A stretch of DNA of 51,582 nucleotides from Streptomyces rhizoryzae. Lineage in GTDB: Bacteria; Actinomycetota; Actinomycetes; Streptomycetales; Streptomycetaceae. The notes beneath the pieces were generated by a model. The model did not search any database and had not been told where the DNA came from. It saw nothing but the letters and a program-made list of their open reading frames with translations. Of this stretch, positions 38,705 through 46,867 are shown piece after piece. Positions within the stretch are counted from its first letter, which is position 1, and each line of letters opens with the position of its first letter. The position numbers and the translations under genes were made by a program. The stretch spans positions 1 to 51,582 of the forward strand of contig NZ_JALMUV010000053.1 in the NCBI RefSeq assembly GCF_023155275.1, in the 5' to 3' direction.

Positions 38705-41281
38705 TCAGTTCACCGTCTCGTGGCTGAGCTCGATGTCGCACTCGGCCTGGCCGGCGGCGGTCAGCCGCAGCGGCGCGGCGGCCGGCGGGTAGCCGCTGGC
38801 GATCAGCGTGTACTCACCGCTGTCGAGGTCGGTGAAGACGTACTCGCCGTCGTGGCCGCTGGTGGCGCTGCCCACGACATTGCCCGCGGGGTCGAGCAGG
38901 GTGACCCGGGCGTCGCCCACCGGCCCGCCCTGGGTGGTGCGGACGGTGCCGCGGACCTGGGCGCCCGGCGTCAGCCGGATCTCGTACCAGTTGCGGGTGC
39001 CCGCGTTGACCTCGACCTGGAGGGCGGAGGGGCGGTGGCGTTCGGCGCTGACCGCCAGGGTGTAGCTGCCCGGGGTCAGTTCGTCGAACGCGAAGCCGCC
39101 GTCCTGGCCGACCACGCCGGAGGCCACGACCTCGCCGCGGACGTCGGTGGCCACCACCAGGGCGCCGGGCACCGGGTCGTCGTTCTTCTCCTCGCGGACC
39201 TCGCCGGACAGGCTGGCCGCGCCGCTGAGCGTCAGGTCGAAGGCGACCGGTTCGGCGCCCACCACGACCGTCAGCGCCTGCGGCCGGCGGGCCCCGGCGG
39301 AGCCGATCAGGACGTAGGTGCCGGCGCCGGTGGTCGGCAGCGCGTAGCCGCCGTCGGCGTCGGTGGTGGCCCGGCCGAGCTGCCGTCCGCCCACGCTGAT
39401 CAGGGTGACCGCGGCCTGCGGCACGGGGTGACCGCCGCTGTCCCGCACGGTTCCGGTGATCACCGGTCCGGTCGCGTCCGGACGGGGTGCCGCGGCCACC
39501 GCGGCGGTCGCGGGGGACGCGGGGGCGGCCGGGACCGCCTCCGGGGCCGGCACCTCGGCCGGCGCGGCCTCCGCCGCCGGCGGGACCTCGCCGTTCGCCT
39601 CGGCCTCGGCCTGGGCGCGGGCCTGGAGGCCGGAGATCTGCCGCAGCGGCACCTCCTTGATGAACCACATCAGCACGAAGGCCAGCGCGACCACGATCGC
39701 ACCCATCAGGAAGACGGTGTGCATGGAGTCGGCGAAGCCGCGCTTGAACGGCTCGGCCAGCCGCGGGTCGAGGTGCTGGATGAACGAGGAGTCGCTGAGC
39801 ACGCCCGAGGAGCCGCCGTTACCGGGGTGCTTGAGCATGTCCAGCACCGGCTTGTTGGCCGGGTCGTGCAGCACCGCCGGGTCCTTCAGGGCGCCCTGGA
39901 ACCGTGCGGTGGACGCGGCGGCCCTGAACGCGTCGCCGATCTTGTCGCCGACCGTGCTGAACAGCACCGACAGGAAGATCGCGGTACCGGCGGTGGCACC
40001 CATCTGCCGGAAGAACGTGGAGGAGGCGGTGGCCACACCCATGTCGCGCGGCGGGACCGCGTTCTGCACGGCCAGCACCAGGGTCTGCATGCAGCCGCCC
40101 AGGCCGAGGCCGAAGACGAGCATGTAGACCATGGTCTCCCACAGCGCGGTGTCCCACTGGACCCGGTAGTGGAAGAGCAGCATCGCGGCGATCATCAGCG
40201 CGGTGCCGATGATCGGGAAGACCTTGTAGCGGCCGGTCTTGGCGGTGATCTGACCGGAGACGATGGAGGCGATCATCATGCCCGCCATCAGCGGCAGCAT
40301 CTCCAGGCCCGACTTGGTGGGGCTGGCGCCCTTCACGATCTGGAGGTACTGCGGGATCATCAGCATCCCGCCGAACATGCCCATACCGATCAGGACGGAC
40401 AGCACGCTGGTCTTGCTGAAGGTGCCGTTGCGGAACAGCCGCATCGGGATCAGCGCGTCGTCGCCGATCCACCGCTCGACGAAGACCCAGGCGATGATGC
40501 CGACGACGCCGATGGCGTAGCAGGCGATCGACTGCGACGAGGTCCAGCCCCACTCCCGGCCCTGCTCGGCGACGAGCAGCAGCGGGACGACACCGACGGT
40601 GATGGTGAGGGCGCCCCACCAGTCGATGCGGTGGTTGCGGCGGGTGTGCGGGATGTTGAGGACCTTGGCGACGACGAACAGCGCGATGATGCCGATCGGC
40701 ACGTTGACCAGGAAGACCCAGCGCCAGCCGGTGATGCCGAGCAGGGTGGCCTGGCCGGCCAGCGCGCCGCCGATCAGCGGACCGGCGACGCTGGAGGTGG
40801 CGAACGTACCGAGCATGTAGCCCTGGTAGCGGGCGCGCTCCCGGGGCGGGACGATGTCACCGATGATCGCCAGCGCCAGCGACATCAGACCGCCGGCGCC
40901 CAGGCCCTGGACGGCGCGGAACGCGGCGAGTTCGGTCATCGAGGTGGAGAAGGTGCAGAGCACCGAGCCCGCCACGAAGATCGTGATCGCGGCCAGGTAG
41001 TAGGGCTTGCGGCCGTGGAGGTCGGACAGCTTGCCGTACAGCGGGGTGGCGATCGTGGAGGTGATCAGGTAGGCGGTGGTCGCCCACGCCTGCTGGCTCA
41101 GACCGTGCAGGTCGTCGGCGATCGTCCGGATGGAGGTGCTGACGATGGTCTGGTCGAGTGCGGCGAGGAACATCCCCAGCATCAGGCCGCTGAGGATGGT
41201 CAGGATCTGGCGGTGGCTGAGCGCCCCCGCCCCCGGTATCGCCTTGGCTTGCGCCCCCGGCGGAGAGGTGGCTTGGCTCAT
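38705..41281 (-). CDS. DHA2-type MFS exporter fused to three carboxypeptidase-regulatory-like domains
   Basis: An 858-residue protein. Residues 1 to about 545 are a 14-helix drug:proton antiporter (motif LDQTIVSTSIRTIADDL at the first helix, LYGKLSDLHGRKPYYL in loop 2-3, GGALAGQATLLGITGWRWVF at helix 5). An Ala/Pro/Glu linker (about 560-600) follows, then three beta-sandwich repeats: VITGTVRDSGGHPVPQAAVTL, LSGEVREEKNDDPVPGALVV and VRGTVRTTQGGPVGDARVTL, each with a D-G-x-[YF]-x-[FL] strand. Usual DHA2 exporters stop near 500 residues. The ATG overlaps the MarR stop (ATGA). It probably exports a toxic compound sensed by the MarR protein. Confidence 0.9.
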   Translation of the reverse strand: MSQATSPPGAQAKAIPGAGALSHRQILTILSGLMLGMFLAALDQTIVSTSIRTIADDLHGLSQQAWATTAYLITSTIATPLYGKLSDLHGRKPYYLAAITIFVAGSVLCTFSTSMTELAAFRAVQGLGAGGLMSLALAIIGDIVPPRERARYQGYMLGTFATSSVAGPLIGGALAGQATLLGITGWRWVFLVNVPIGIIALFVVAKVLNIPHTRRNHRIDWWGALTITVGVVPLLLVAEQGREWGWTSSQSIACYAIGVVGIIAWVFVERWIGDDALIPMRLFRNGTFSKTSVLSVLIGMGMFGGMLMIPQYLQIVKGASPTKSGLEMLPLMAGMMIASIVSGQITAKTGRYKVFPIIGTALMIAAMLLFHYRVQWDTALWETMVYMLVFGLGLGGCMQTLVLAVQNAVPPRDMGVATASSTFFRQMGATAGTAIFLSVLFSTVGDKIGDAFRAAASTARFQGALKDPAVLHDPANKPVLDMLKHPGNGGSSGVLSDSSFIQHLDPRLAEPFKRGFADSMHTVFLMGAIVVALAFVLMWFIKEVPLRQISGLQARAQAEAEANGEVPPAAEAAPAEVPAPEAVPAAPASPATAAVAAAPRPDATGPVITGTVRDSGGHPVPQAAVTLISVGGRQLGRATTDADGGYALPTTGAGTYVLIGSAGARRPQALTVVVGAEPVAFDLTLSGAASLSGEVREEKNDDPVPGALVVATDVRGEVVASGVVGQDGGFAFDELTPGSYTLAVSAERHRPSALQVEVNAGTRNWYEIRLTPGAQVRGTVRTTQGGPVGDARVTLLDPAGNVVGSATSGHDGEYVFTDLDSGEYTLIASGYPPAAAPLRLTAAGQAECDIELSHETVN

Positions 41282-41832
41282 GTACGTATCTCTCCCTGCT
41301 CCACGGCGGTGCCCTGGTCTCCCCCGGGGCCCGGCCGTGAGTGTTGACGTTCTGCCAGGTCCTTGTTGAGCCGGCTCAGCAGCCGGATCAGGTCGGCCCG
41401 GTCCTCTGGCGACCAGGATGCGAGGATCCCGGCCAGTTCGGCGTCGCGCTGACGCCGGTAGTCCTCGAAGCGGGCGCGTCCCGCCTCGGTCGCGGTCAGC
41501 AGCGAACCGCGGCGGTCCTCGGGGTCCGGGCGGCGGGCGACCAGTCCGCGCTCGACCAGCGAGCGCACCTGCCGGCTGACGGTGGACAGGTCGAGGAAGG
41601 CGTCGGCGGCCAGATCGGTCGCCCGCTGGTCCCCGCCGCACACCAGTCTCGCCAGCAGTACCCGGTCGGCTGCCCCGGCGTCGTGCTTGACCCGCTGCTT
41701 CCAGGCCGCGATCAACCGGGTGAAACGGACCACTTCCGTTCCCAGCCCCGCCGCGGCCTCGTCCAGACTCGACGCGACGGTGATCTGCGAGATCCCGTCC
41801 CCGTCGCAGGCATGGACCGTGCCGTTACTCAT
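41278..41832 (-). CDS. MarR-family regulator of the adjacent exporter
   Basis: A 184-residue winged-helix regulator. The recognition segment is RATDLAADAFLDLSTVSRQVRSLVERGLVARRPDPEDRRGSLL, with the conserved D-x-R of the wing. It ends in a 4-base overlap with the exporter gene, so both are made from one mRNA. A 9-bp-arm palindrome (41891-41913) lies 59 bases before its ATG, next to a TATGCT that may be its -10 box; this suggests autorepression lifted by the exported ligand. Confidence 0.88.
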   Translation of the reverse strand: MSNGTVHACDGDGISQITVASSLDEAAAGLGTEVVRFTRLIAAWKQRVKHDAGAADRVLLARLVCGGDQRATDLAADAFLDLSTVSRQVRSLVERGLVARRPDPEDRRGSLLTATEAGRARFEDYRRQRDAELAGILASWSPEDRADLIRLLSRLNKDLAERQHSRPGPGGDQGTAVEQGEIRT

Positions 41833-41890
41833 CGTCGTGATCCCTCGCACTGAATGCGTGCATGCGTGAAGGCATGTTCCAGCCGGTCCA

Positions 41891-41919
41891 CTGGATACAT
41901 TGCTTGTATCCAGCAAGCA
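41891..41919. promoter_or_regulatory. MarR operator, overlapping palindromes
   Basis: CTGGATACA, five bases, TGTATCCAG (41891-41913) is a perfect 9-bp-arm palindrome. A second repeat, TGCTTG, seven bases, CAAGCA (41902-41919), overlaps it. The region is AT-rich compared with its surroundings. A minus-strand TATGCT (41921-41916) could be the -10 box of the marR-exporter operon. Confidence 0.7.
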
Positions 41920-42093
41920 TAGCGGCTGCCGACGGGTGCCGCCGACCACGGGCCGGCTCACCGTGGCACCCGGCGGCTCGGCAGTACGCGCCGCGCGCCC
42001 CCGGCACCACCCTCGCTCCCCCGGCCGAGTACCCGGCAAAGTGGTAGACATGCCGGACATGCACCGTTAGCCCTCGTGACGAAGGGAGACACC

Positions 42094-42171
42094 ATGTCGT
42101 CGAAGCGTCGCCGCAAGAAGAAGGCCCGCCGCAACCACGCGGCCAACCACGGCAAGCGCCCGCAGTCCTGA
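42094..42171 (+). CDS. ribosomal protein bL37 (25 residues)
   Basis: A 25-codon gene reading MSSKRRRKKKARRNHAANHG..., ending KRPQS, with GAAGGGAG 6 bases before the ATG. The Lys/Arg-rich sequence with the ANHGKRP ending matches the actinobacterial 50S miniprotein bL37, first seen in mycobacterial ribosome structures. It is divergent from the MarR operon and ends 21 bases before the convergent agmatine deiminase gene. Its size means automatic gene callers often miss it. Confidence 0.8.
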   Translation: MSSKRRRKKKARRNHAANHGKRPQS

Positions 42172-42192
42172 GCCGGGCGGGCGGAGAGAACC

Positions 42193-43203
42193 TCAGGCGG
42201 GGCGGGGCGCCCGGGGCAGTTGCTGGGTGATGCAGTGCACCCCGCCGCCCCCGTGGGCGAGCGTCGGGGCGGGCACGCCGACCACCCGGCGGCCGGGCAG
42301 CGCGGCGGCGAGCACCGCGAGCGCGTCCTCGTCCCGGTCGCCGCCGCCCACCGGCACCACCACCCCGCCGTTGGCGAGGTAGAAGTTCAGGTACCCGACC
42401 TCGACGGGCTCGCCGCCGACCGTGCCGTACGCGGTCTGCGGCAGCTCGATGATCTCCAGCCGGCGGCCCCGGGCATCGGTGACCGCCGCCAGGAGGTCGC
42501 GGTTGGTCCGCATCCGGGCGAAATCCGGGTGCCGCTCGTCGTCCGGGACGAACGCGACGACCTTCCCGGGCGCGACGAAGGCGCAGACCCCGTCCACGTG
42601 GCCGTCGGTCTCGGTGTCCTCCAGGCCGCCGTACGGCAGCCAGATCACCTTTTCGGCCCCCAGCCGCCGGCCGAGCTCGGCCTCGATGTCCGCGCGGGTC
42701 ATCGCGGGGTTGCGGTTGGGGTGCAGCAGGCACTGCTCGGTGGTGATCAGCGTGCCCTCGCCGTCGACGGTGAACGACCCGCCCTCCAGGACCATCGGCG
42801 AGTGCACCCGCTCGATGCCCAGCCGCGTCAGCAGCAGCGCGGTCAGCCGGTCGTCGGCGTCCCAGGGGCGGTGCTTGCCGCCCCAGGCGTTGAACCGGAA
42901 GTCCACGCCGACCCGGCGGCCGTCGTCGGTGAAGACGAAGACCGGGCCGGAGTCCCGCAGCCAGGAGTCGTCCAGCGGCAGCTCGATGATCTCGACGTCC
43001 GCGCCGCACAGGGCCCGGGCCGCCGCGCCCTGCCCGGGCGCGGCCACCATGAGCACCGGCTCGAACGCGGAGATCGCCCGGGCCACCTCGGCGTACTCCC
43101 GGCGCGCCGCCCCGAACGCCGCGCCCCACAGGGATTCCCGGCTCGGCCAGGCCATCAGGCAGGCGTCGTGCGGGGTCCACTCGGCGGGCATCCGAAGGCG
43201 CAT
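42193..43203 (-). CDS. aguA: agmatine deiminase
   Basis: A 336-residue peptidyl-arginine-deiminase-family enzyme hydrolysing agmatine to N-carbamoylputrescine. Markers are the N-terminal MPAEWTPHDACLMAWPSRESLW, DDSWLRDSGPVFV, LEGGSFTVDGEGTLITTEQCLL with conserved metal/guanidine contacts, DTETDGHVDG, and the nucleophile cysteine in GGGGVHCITQQLP. No N-carbamoylputrescine amidase gene is next to it. It lies 37 bases behind hemC on the same strand and may be cotranscribed with it. Confidence 0.93.
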   Translation of the reverse strand: MRLRMPAEWTPHDACLMAWPSRESLWGAAFGAARREYAEVARAISAFEPVLMVAAPGQGAAARALCGADVEIIELPLDDSWLRDSGPVFVFTDDGRRVGVDFRFNAWGGKHRPWDADDRLTALLLTRLGIERVHSPMVLEGGSFTVDGEGTLITTEQCLLHPNRNPAMTRADIEAELGRRLGAEKVIWLPYGGLEDTETDGHVDGVCAFVAPGKVVAFVPDDERHPDFARMRTNRDLLAAVTDARGRRLEIIELPQTAYGTVGGEPVEVGYLNFYLANGGVVVPVGGGDRDEDALAVLAAALPGRRVVGVPAPTLAHGGGGVHCITQQLPRAPRPA

Positions 43204-43240
43204 GGGCGCGGGCCTCCTGGTCGCGGCGGGGGCGTGGGGG

Positions 43241-44176
43241 TCAGTGCGCGATGCCGTCGATCAGCTCGCGGGCCCCCTGGCGCAGCAGGGCCACGGCCAC
43301 GGAGGTGCCCAGCGTCTCCGGGGTGAGCGGACCGGCCCACTCGTGCGCGTTGAGCACGGTCTTGCCGTCGGGCGTGAAGACGCTGGCCCGCAGCGAGAGC
43401 TCCCCGCGCCGGTCGGTGGTGGCGAAGCCGGCGATCGGGCTGTTGCAGTGGCCCTGGAGGACGTGCAGCAGCATCCGCTCGGCCATGGTCTCGCGGTACG
43501 TGGCGGGGTCGCCGAGGCCGCTGACCGCGTCGATGGTGACGGCGTCGTCCTCGCGGCACTGGAGGGCGAGCGTTCCGGCGCCGATCGGCGGGCACATCAC
43601 GTCGACCGGGAGGATCTCGGTGATCACGTCGGTCCGGCCGATCCGCTCCAGCCCGGAGACGGCCAGCAGCAGGGCGTCGGCCTCGCCGGCGGCGAGCTTC
43701 TCCATACGGCGGTTGGCGTTGCCGCGCATCGGGACGTATTCCAGGTGCGGGTGCGAGGCGGCGAGCTGGGCGATCCGGCGCACCGAGGAGGTGCCGATGC
43801 GGGTCCCGGCGGGCAGCTCGTCGAGGGTCAGCCCGCCCGGGTGGATCAGCGCGTCGCGGATGTCGTCGCGCTTGAGGAAGGCGGCGAAGGTCGTCCCGGC
43901 CGGCAGCGGACGGTCACCGGGGATGTCCTTGACGCAGTGCACCGCGAGGTCCGCCGCGCCGGCCAGCAGGGCGGCGTCGACCTCCTTGGTGAACGCCCCC
44001 TTGCCCTCCACCTGGGAGAGCGCCCCCATCCACCGGTCCCCGGTCGTCTTGACCGGGACGACCTCGGTGGTGATGCCGGGATGCAGCGCGGCCAGTTCGG
44101 TACGGACGCGCTCCACCTGGGCCAGGGCCATCGGCGAGTCGCGGGAGACGATGCGGATCAGTTCAGGGGCGGACAT
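43241..44176 (-). CDS. hemC: porphobilinogen deaminase (hydroxymethylbilane synthase), stand-alone copy
   Basis: A 311-residue tetrapyrrole enzyme joining four porphobilinogens into hydroxymethylbilane. The cofactor cysteine is C244 in GHCNSP, the catalytic aspartate D84 in HCVKDIP, and binding arginines are in GTSSVRR, R151 and R157 of PMRGNANRR. The usual RGN-x-x-TR motif is changed to RGNANRR, a departure at the non-catalytic position. No other hem gene is nearby; streptomycetes usually keep hemC with hemA/hemD, so this is probably a second copy. It is followed at 37 bases by agmatine deiminase. Confidence 0.9.
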   Translation of the reverse strand: MSAPELIRIVSRDSPMALAQVERVRTELAALHPGITTEVVPVKTTGDRWMGALSQVEGKGAFTKEVDAALLAGAADLAVHCVKDIPGDRPLPAGTTFAAFLKRDDIRDALIHPGGLTLDELPAGTRIGTSSVRRIAQLAASHPHLEYVPMRGNANRRMEKLAAGEADALLLAVSGLERIGRTDVITEILPVDVMCPPIGAGTLALQCREDDAVTIDAVSGLGDPATYRETMAERMLLHVLQGHCNSPIAGFATTDRRGELSLRASVFTPDGKTVLNAHEWAGPLTPETLGTSVAVALLRQGARELIDGIAH

Positions 44177-44313
44177 GGCGCCGATGATAGAACGTCACAT
44201 GCGGACAGTTACCGACAGTCCGTCGGAGTTTGCGTGCGTCGCGTCACGCGTGCCCCGGTATGCGGACGGCGGGACCGGCCCCGCGGGCGACCGGCGCACG
44301 GTAGCGTCCAGCC

Positions 44314-45066
44314 ATGTCCACCTCAGAAATTCCGGCCGCGACACCCGGCCGGGCCGCCCCCGCCACCGCCGCGCCCGGCCCCGTCACCGCCGATGACCTC
44401 GCCCGCGCCGTCCGGCTCTCGGTGGCGCTGCTGCGCACCGCGCCGGCCGCGGCGTGGGAGGGCGGCCCGGCCGGCTCCCTGGAGTGGGACTGCTGGGAGA
44501 CCACCGAGCACCTCGCCGACGACCTCTTCGCCTACGCCGCCCAACTCGGGCCCGCCGCGCCGCCGTTGGACCGCGAAGTGCCCTTCGACTGGCACCGCCG
44601 CCGGCCCGGCGGGCCGGCCAACGCGGTGCACGCCGACCGGGCCGCCGGGCCGGCCGGGCTCCTCCAGGTCCTGGAGGCGTGCGGCGCGCTGCTGGTGGCC
44701 ATGGTGCGCACCACTCCCCCGCACGTCCGCGCCCACCACGTCTTCGGGCGCTCCGACCCGGAGGGCTTCGCGGCGATGGGGATCGTCGAGACCCTGGTGC
44801 ACACCCACGATCTGGCCGCGGGGCTGGGCCTGGCCTGGGAACCGCCGCCCGGCCTGTGCGCCCGGGTGCTGGCCCGCCTGTTCCCGGACGTCCCGCCCGG
44901 CGCGGCGCCCTGGCCGACCCTCCTCTGGGCCACCGGTCGCGCCGAACTCCCCGGGCACCCGCGCCGCACCCGGTGGCGCTGGGACGGCACCGTACGGACC
45001 GACCCGCACGGCGAAGCCCCGCCACGAGCCGCCGACGCCCCCGGCCGGGCCGACCGGTCCCCGTGA
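44314..45066 (+). CDS. maleylpyruvate-isomerase N-terminal / DinB-fold protein
   Basis: A 250-residue protein with the mycothiol-dependent maleylpyruvate isomerase N-terminal fold. Helix 1 is LARAVRLSVALLRTAPAAAW, then LEWDCWETTEHLADDLFAYAAQL with a metal histidine, and later MGIVETLVHTHDLAAGLGL with the two further histidines. An Ala/Pro-rich leader and a short RWRWDG strand near the end complete it. The substrate is unknown; such actinomycete proteins probably transfer mycothiol to, or isomerise, small electrophiles. It is divergent from hemC with 137 bases between. Confidence 0.8.
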   Translation: MSTSEIPAATPGRAAPATAAPGPVTADDLARAVRLSVALLRTAPAAAWEGGPAGSLEWDCWETTEHLADDLFAYAAQLGPAAPPLDREVPFDWHRRRPGGPANAVHADRAAGPAGLLQVLEACGALLVAMVRTTPPHVRAHHVFGRSDPEGFAAMGIVETLVHTHDLAAGLGLAWEPPPGLCARVLARLFPDVPPGAAPWPTLLWATGRAELPGHPRRTRWRWDGTVRTDPHGEAPPRAADAPGRADRSP

Positions 45067-45253
45067 CCGAGCGCCGCTCAGCCGTTCGCGACTGCCTGGC
45101 CGAGGGGTGCGGAGGAGCGGCCTCGTCACGTCGACCCCGTCCGAGCAGCCACGACGTCGTGCGCCTGCGAACGGAGCCGCCGAGGCCGGGGCGCGCCCTC
45201 CCGCCGGCCCCGCGCAGCGGCCGGACTGCCCGGTTCCGTCGCGCTGCCGGCGG

Positions 45254-45844
45254 CTACCGCGTCTGCGGTCCGGGGCCCATCCCGGCGAGGACCGCTTGCA
45301 GGACCCGGTCGATGTACTCGTGCGTGATCGGCTTCTGGGTGATGAGGAGCCTGTAGTAGAGGGGGCCGGACAGGAGGTCGAACGCCAGGTCCAGGTCGGC
45401 GTCGGAGGCGATTTCGCCCCGTTCCCTGGCGTCCTGGAGGCGCGCCCGGGTGTCGGCGGTCTGCGGTTCGATGAACCGCCGGTTGAGCCCGGCGGCGACC
45501 TCGGGGTCGTGCTGCGCCTCGCCGATGAGCGCCTGGTACAGCGGACCCCACGGGGGCCGGCCCAGCAGGTCGACGGCCTTGGTCATCACCGCGCGCAGGT
45601 CGGCCACGACATCGCCGGTGCGGGGATGGCTCAGCTCTTCGGCACTCAGGCTGAGGACCGCGTCGAGGAAGAGGAGGCCGCGGGAGGGCCAGCGGCGGTA
45701 GACGGTGTGTTTGCCGACGTTGGCCCTGGCCGCGACCGCCTCGACGCTGAGCTTGGCGTAGCCGGCCTCCCGGGCGAGGTCGAGCGCGGCCCTTTTGATC
45801 GCCTCGGTTCGCTGGTCGGCACGCCTGGCGCTGCGGTCGGTCAT
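45254..45844 (-). CDS. TetR-family regulator
   Basis: A 196-residue repressor. The helix-turn-helix is at about 12-58 (RTEAIKRAALDLAREAGYAKLSVEAVAARANVGKHTVYRRWPSRGLL), followed by a helical ligand domain of the TetR_C type (about 75-195). Two nearly identical 19-bp palindromes in front of it (centres 45865 and 45917, 52 bp apart) are its probable operators. Its divergent partner, an FAD monooxygenase gene, is wrecked, so its present target may be itself and the acetyltransferase gene downstream of the pseudogene. Confidence 0.88.
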   Translation of the reverse strand: MTDRSARRADQRTEAIKRAALDLAREAGYAKLSVEAVAARANVGKHTVYRRWPSRGLLFLDAVLSLSAEELSHPRTGDVVADLRAVMTKAVDLLGRPPWGPLYQALIGEAQHDPEVAAGLNRRFIEPQTADTRARLQDARERGEIASDADLDLAFDLLSGPLYYRLLITQKPITHEYIDRVLQAVLAGMGPGPQTR

Positions 45845-45855
45845 GCCCCACCTTA

Positions 45856-45926
45856 ACGGCACGATACGTGCCGTATTGACAGAGTGCGCGCCGGTTGATC
45901 AAACTCAGCGGCACGACCCGTGCCGC
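45856..45926. promoter_or_regulatory. two TetR operators flanking a TTGACA promoter element
   Basis: ACGGCACGATACGTGCCGT (45856-45874) and GCGGCACGACCCGTGCCGC (45908-45926) are both perfect 8-bp-arm palindromes with a 3-base centre, sharing CGGCACG/CGTGCCG. Their centres are 52 bp apart, about five helical turns. Between them TTGACA (45876-45881) starts a promoter toward the pseudogene. Confidence 0.7.
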
Positions 45927-45982
45927 GTCGTGCCGTAGGGCCCGGCTCGATGAACCACCGAGAACCTCGGGAGAAATGCCCA

Positions 45983-46790
45983 GTGAGGGACACCGATGTG
46001 ATCGTTGTGGGTGCCCGCCCGACCGGTCCGATGCCGGCCGGTGAACTGCGCCTGGCCGGTGTGCGGCCGCTGGTACCGGAGCGGCACCCGCGGCGCCGGG
46101 ACACCCCCGAGGCCGGCGGCCTCGGCGGGCAGATCCTCCCACCCGGGGTCGGCCAGGACGACGCGTCGGTGGTCGTGGACGTGCGGGGCCCGGACGGACC
46201 GTACCGGCTGACCGCCCGCTACCTGGCGGGGTGCGACGGGGCCCGCAGCCGGGCGCGGGACGGGGCCGGTATTCCGTTCCCCGGCACCACCTGCCCGGAG
46301 GTCTACCGCCTGGCCCAGGTCACCGTGACCGACCCGGTGACCGTGCTCGACAACGGCGATCTCGACGTCCCCGGATCCGGCCTGATCCGCGCCGGTTTCA
46401 CCAGGACGGACCGCGGGCTGTTCGGACTCGGCGCGTCGCCGGACTCCCCGGCCGTCTCCCTCTGCACCGTCGAGGACGAGACCACCGAGTACGACGACGC
46501 ACCGATGACCGTCACCGAACTCCAGGACAGCATCCGCCGCGTGCTCGGCGCTGCCCGTGGGCGAGCCGCTTCGGCTCTCGCGGTTCACCTGCCAGGCCCG
46601 GCAGGCCGCGCGCTACCGCGACGGCCGGACGCCCATATCGCCTGGGCCGCGGCCGTCGACGAACCGGCCGGCAGCGCCGCCCCCGCACTGCGGGAGGCGC
46701 TGGCCGCCCGGTTCGGCACCCCTTGGCCACGACCAGGCCGCTCACCGCGGCCCGACGGCACGAACAAGGTGCCGGCCCGGCCGTGCGGAT
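45983..46790 (+). pseudogene. FAD-dependent aromatic-type monooxygenase, multiply deleted and frameshifted
   Basis: The start (GTG 45983, after GGGAGA) reads VRDTDVIVVGARPTGPMPAGELRLAGVRPLV, a p-hydroxybenzoate-hydroxylase-type FAD fold in which the GxGPTG glycine is now arginine. After GGLGGQIL about 70 residues are missing, and the frame resumes at DASVVVDVRGPDGPYRLTARYLAGCDGARSR, the second FAD block. It frameshifts near 46550 (RRVLGA, then GEPLRLSRFTCQARQAARYRDG in another frame). About 150 residues, including the GDAAH block, are gone before a C-terminal RPDAHIAWAAAVDEP in the first frame. Intact relatives are about 480 residues. It cannot be functional. Confidence 0.85.
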
Positions 46791-46867
46791 GACTGCGCCG
46801 CCTCCCACCGGCGCCTGACCTCCGCCAGCCGCCCGCAGACACCCCTTGAGAAAGGAAACACCACCTC

